A stretch of 64,000 bases of DNA from Plantago elongata (taxonomy: Eukaryota > Streptophyta > Magnoliopsida > Lamiales > Plantaginaceae), in the NCBI GenBank assembly GCA_036897095.1, contig JAYMSP010000009.1, forward strand, positions 1 through 64,000. The letters are read 5' to 3'. This document shows positions 62,001-64,000 of the stretch, piece after piece (the first letter of the stretch is position 1; every line of letters starts with the position of its first letter). The notes beneath the pieces are model-generated. The model had not been told where the DNA came from, did no database searches, and saw nothing but the letters and a program-made list of their open reading frames with translations. Both the position numbers and the translations under genes were made by a program.

Positions 62001-63725
62001 TTTGAAGCATTGATTTATGAAATTTGAATCTATTGGTCGTAGTTTTTGAGTTTAGATAAACTGGTATCACTGGCACGTGGTTACCGATGTGCTTGTTTCA
62101 TATGTGCTTAATACATAATCTATATAAAATGGCACAAACTATAATATTTCCGAAATAAATCAACTCTTTGCATGAAAAATCGTATGAGAACTCGTTAAAA
62201 TTAATTGTTCTTGACATTCTCGTGACTTAGTTTATTTATTGCTGGCACGTGGTTATCATCGTAGTTTTCCATGTGTGTACTACATAATTTATGTAAAATG
62301 GCACAAACTATAATGCTTCCTAAATAAAAGTAACTCTTTGCATGAAAAAAATGGTATGAGAACTCGTTCAATTATTTGTTCTTGATAAATTCATTACTCA
62401 GTTTATTGATGCAAGTCTGGTGGTTTGAATAAAATGATAGGCATTTTCCAATATTAATGTAATCGGGCCTTTTCCTTTTACTTATTTTGTTTTGTTCTAT
62501 GTGTGTAGTAAGTCTTCTGGTGTAATAACTAGACGTGCTTATTTCTTCATTATGTGTGTGCTCTGAATCTGATAATATCTTCCACTTTTTGAAGACGCAG
62601 TATTGAGCCCAGATAGAGTGATTATTGATTGTTCAAATTTATATGATTCATTTTACATCATTGAAGTGTCACTTTATTGCGAATATGTTCGTCTTTATTG
62701 TTGGAGACTTGAAGCAATGGTCTCTATTATACAATCCGATTGGATTATGAGGTTCAAGTCTAGGCACAAATAAATCGTGCCAGATTGATTTTTGGGTAAA
62801 CTGTTATGCTTATTTTCCAAGATCCAACATTTTCATATAGTTATAGGATTCAGTTTTCATTATTAAATCCTCCATTTTAATTGGAATATGCTTGCCTTCA
62901 TGATTAAATTTATGGCTCTGACACCAAAAATGGCAAACATAACTAACATCTTATAGCTTCCAGTACCTAAGGACTCAAAAGTATTTGACTAGAGGTACTA
63001 GAGCACGAACTTAGAATTTGTCTCCCAGAGAATTAAGTTTAGTGCTGAAGTACTACTATGTAATTTATGATGGGTAGTGAAGTATTAGGTAATCCTAGTT
63101 GGGAGGATCATTTCTAAAATTTAATCCAATTGGCTTGTGGTTTTTGCGTTCAGAACTTTTGCTACAAGTCTTTATATGTTCGTTGCATGTGTGCTCTGAA
63201 TCTGATAATATATGTCACTTCTCAAACTACTATTGAGCCCAGATGGAGAAATTGCTATATAATCAAATTGATAGAATAAAAATTTCCATCATTGAAGGGT
63301 TCAACTTAATTGTAAATCTGTTTGCCTTTTGTTATGGATGAATGAAGCAATGGGAAATTCAATACAATTGGATTGCGGATTTCAAGTGTAAATACAATTC
63401 CTTAAATGTTTTGTAGTGTGTGTGCTCTGAATCTGATCCACGTGTTTGCTACTTAATCATGTAGTGTCGAGCCCTGATGAGAAGTTATTAGTTATGAATT
63501 TGCGATGAGAATATGTGCCATACTGATATTAATCAACCACTCTCTGTCCAGGTTTTATGCAAGGACCCTGATTCACGGTTACAACCACCTATTACATTTG
63601 CAAATTTGAAGATTATAAAGATCACGACTGAACAGATGCATACACAGATAAGAATACCCGCCCAGACAGTCAGAGAATCAATACAGCTACTATCCCCAGA
63701 TACTTTTATTTTCGATGCTCCCAAG
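59050..63725 (+). CDS. F-box/LRR protein, 5' part (2 exons seen, continues beyond the window)
   Basis: Exon 1 is 59050-60102 (351 codons) and exon 2 is 63552-63725 (58 codons); both are in phase 0. The second exon ends in AAG|GT at 63725, so more exons lie to the right. ATG 59050 is chosen because upstream in-frame codons offer only TTG. The N terminus is basic with an NLS-like RRSKRQK (28-34). The F-box spans about 51-88 (LISHLPDDILCLIISRMDSK then RYKFLWTQL). LRR-type repeats follow (LLNCSSLVSLCLS, CPNLERLVLSKC, NCAKLKKFEI). F-box proteins bind Skp1 and bring targets to SCF ubiquitin ligases; the target here is unknown. An FBD domain could follow but is not in view. Confidence 0.85.
60103..63551 (+). 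repeat. 3.4 kb F-box intron built from degenerate repeats
   Basis: Several modules recur. GTGTGCTCTGAATCTGAT is at about 62557, 63190 and 63419, each followed by a (T)GAGCCC(A/T)GAT word. ATTGTTGGAG(G/A)(A/C)TTGAAGCAA is at 60398 and 62698. AAATCGTGCCAGA(C/T)T is at 60448 and 62773. A 172 bp tandem duplication starts at 62071 and 62243 (TGGCACGTGGTTA..., GGCACAAACTATAAT...). It seems to have grown by duplication of its own sequence. No exon-like ORF was found inside. Confidence 0.75.
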
Positions 63726-64000
63726 GTTTTTGCTAATCTTTTCACCCGTTTTCTACTTGTAAAATAATTGTTTGCAAGTCAAGTGCATGATTAGTAGCAA
63801 TACTCTTCATTCTCTGTTCAAAACTTATTCATTCGTAACGATTACATGCATTTTTGTTGGTACACGACCCAACACCAAGTTAAACAAATTCTTATGTTTT
63901 ATCATTGAGATGCAAGAATTCGAAGTTGTACTTCAGTCTACTAAGTTAAACAAATTCTTATGTTTTGACATTGGGATGCAAGAAGTTGAAGTTGTCTTTC

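Overview
The window is nuclear DNA of a flowering plant, most likely an asterid eudicot. The evidence is GT-AG introns in an AT-rich background, tandem miR169 precursors, a chloroplast import receptor, a plant-type RMR sorting receptor, a TPS-b terpene synthase with an RR-X8-W motif, and many short plant DNA transposons and SINEs. The style of the terpene synthase recalls Lamiales, but that is only an impression. There is no sign of bacterial, plastid or mitochondrial DNA.

Layout. Positions 1-570 hold the last exon of a Toc159-family import receptor, probably TOC90. A TATA box and two tandem miR169 hairpins follow (1505-1925). Next come a decayed LRR-XII receptor kinase (2949-6121) and a small intronless DUF688-type gene (9223-9750). 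Positions 9.8-19.2 kb are repeat-rich with no gene: MITEs, a SINE-like piece, a Helitron end, two inverted copies of an element with an internal minisatellite, and a 3 x 126 bp tandem array. RGP1 (13 exons, 19262-25096) is followed by an RMR vacuolar sorting receptor (4 exons, 29050-32687). The cytosolic phenylalanyl-tRNA synthetase beta subunit lies on the minus strand (19 exons, 39680-33483). A divergent terpene synthase gene (7 exons, 40427-42845) carries one in-frame TGA.

Positions 43.8-51.7 kb are a second transposon-rich block. Broken Helitron helicase pieces lie in scrambled order, invaded by a SINE with a perfect 18 bp target duplication and by a small old TRIM element. A second SINE of the same family, another Helitron-like end, a CACTA-like end and a 281 bp tandem duplication follow. 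The tRNA CCA-adding enzyme (15 exons, 51837-56602) is intact. An F-box/LRR gene starts at 59050, below a 316 bp tandem duplication, and runs off the right edge after a 3.4 kb intron built of degenerate repeats.

The genes do not form one pathway. Two serve translation (PheRS beta, CCA enzyme), two membrane traffic (RGP1, RMR), one plastid import, one ubiquitin ligation and one terpene metabolism. Exon limits were set by hand from GT/AG sites, phase continuity and family resemblance. In the multi-exon genes all phases close without conflict. I found no clear candidate for a new biological system. The most unusual features are the nested Helitron/SINE/TRIM block, the near-intact terpene synthase with one stop, and the miR169 pair.
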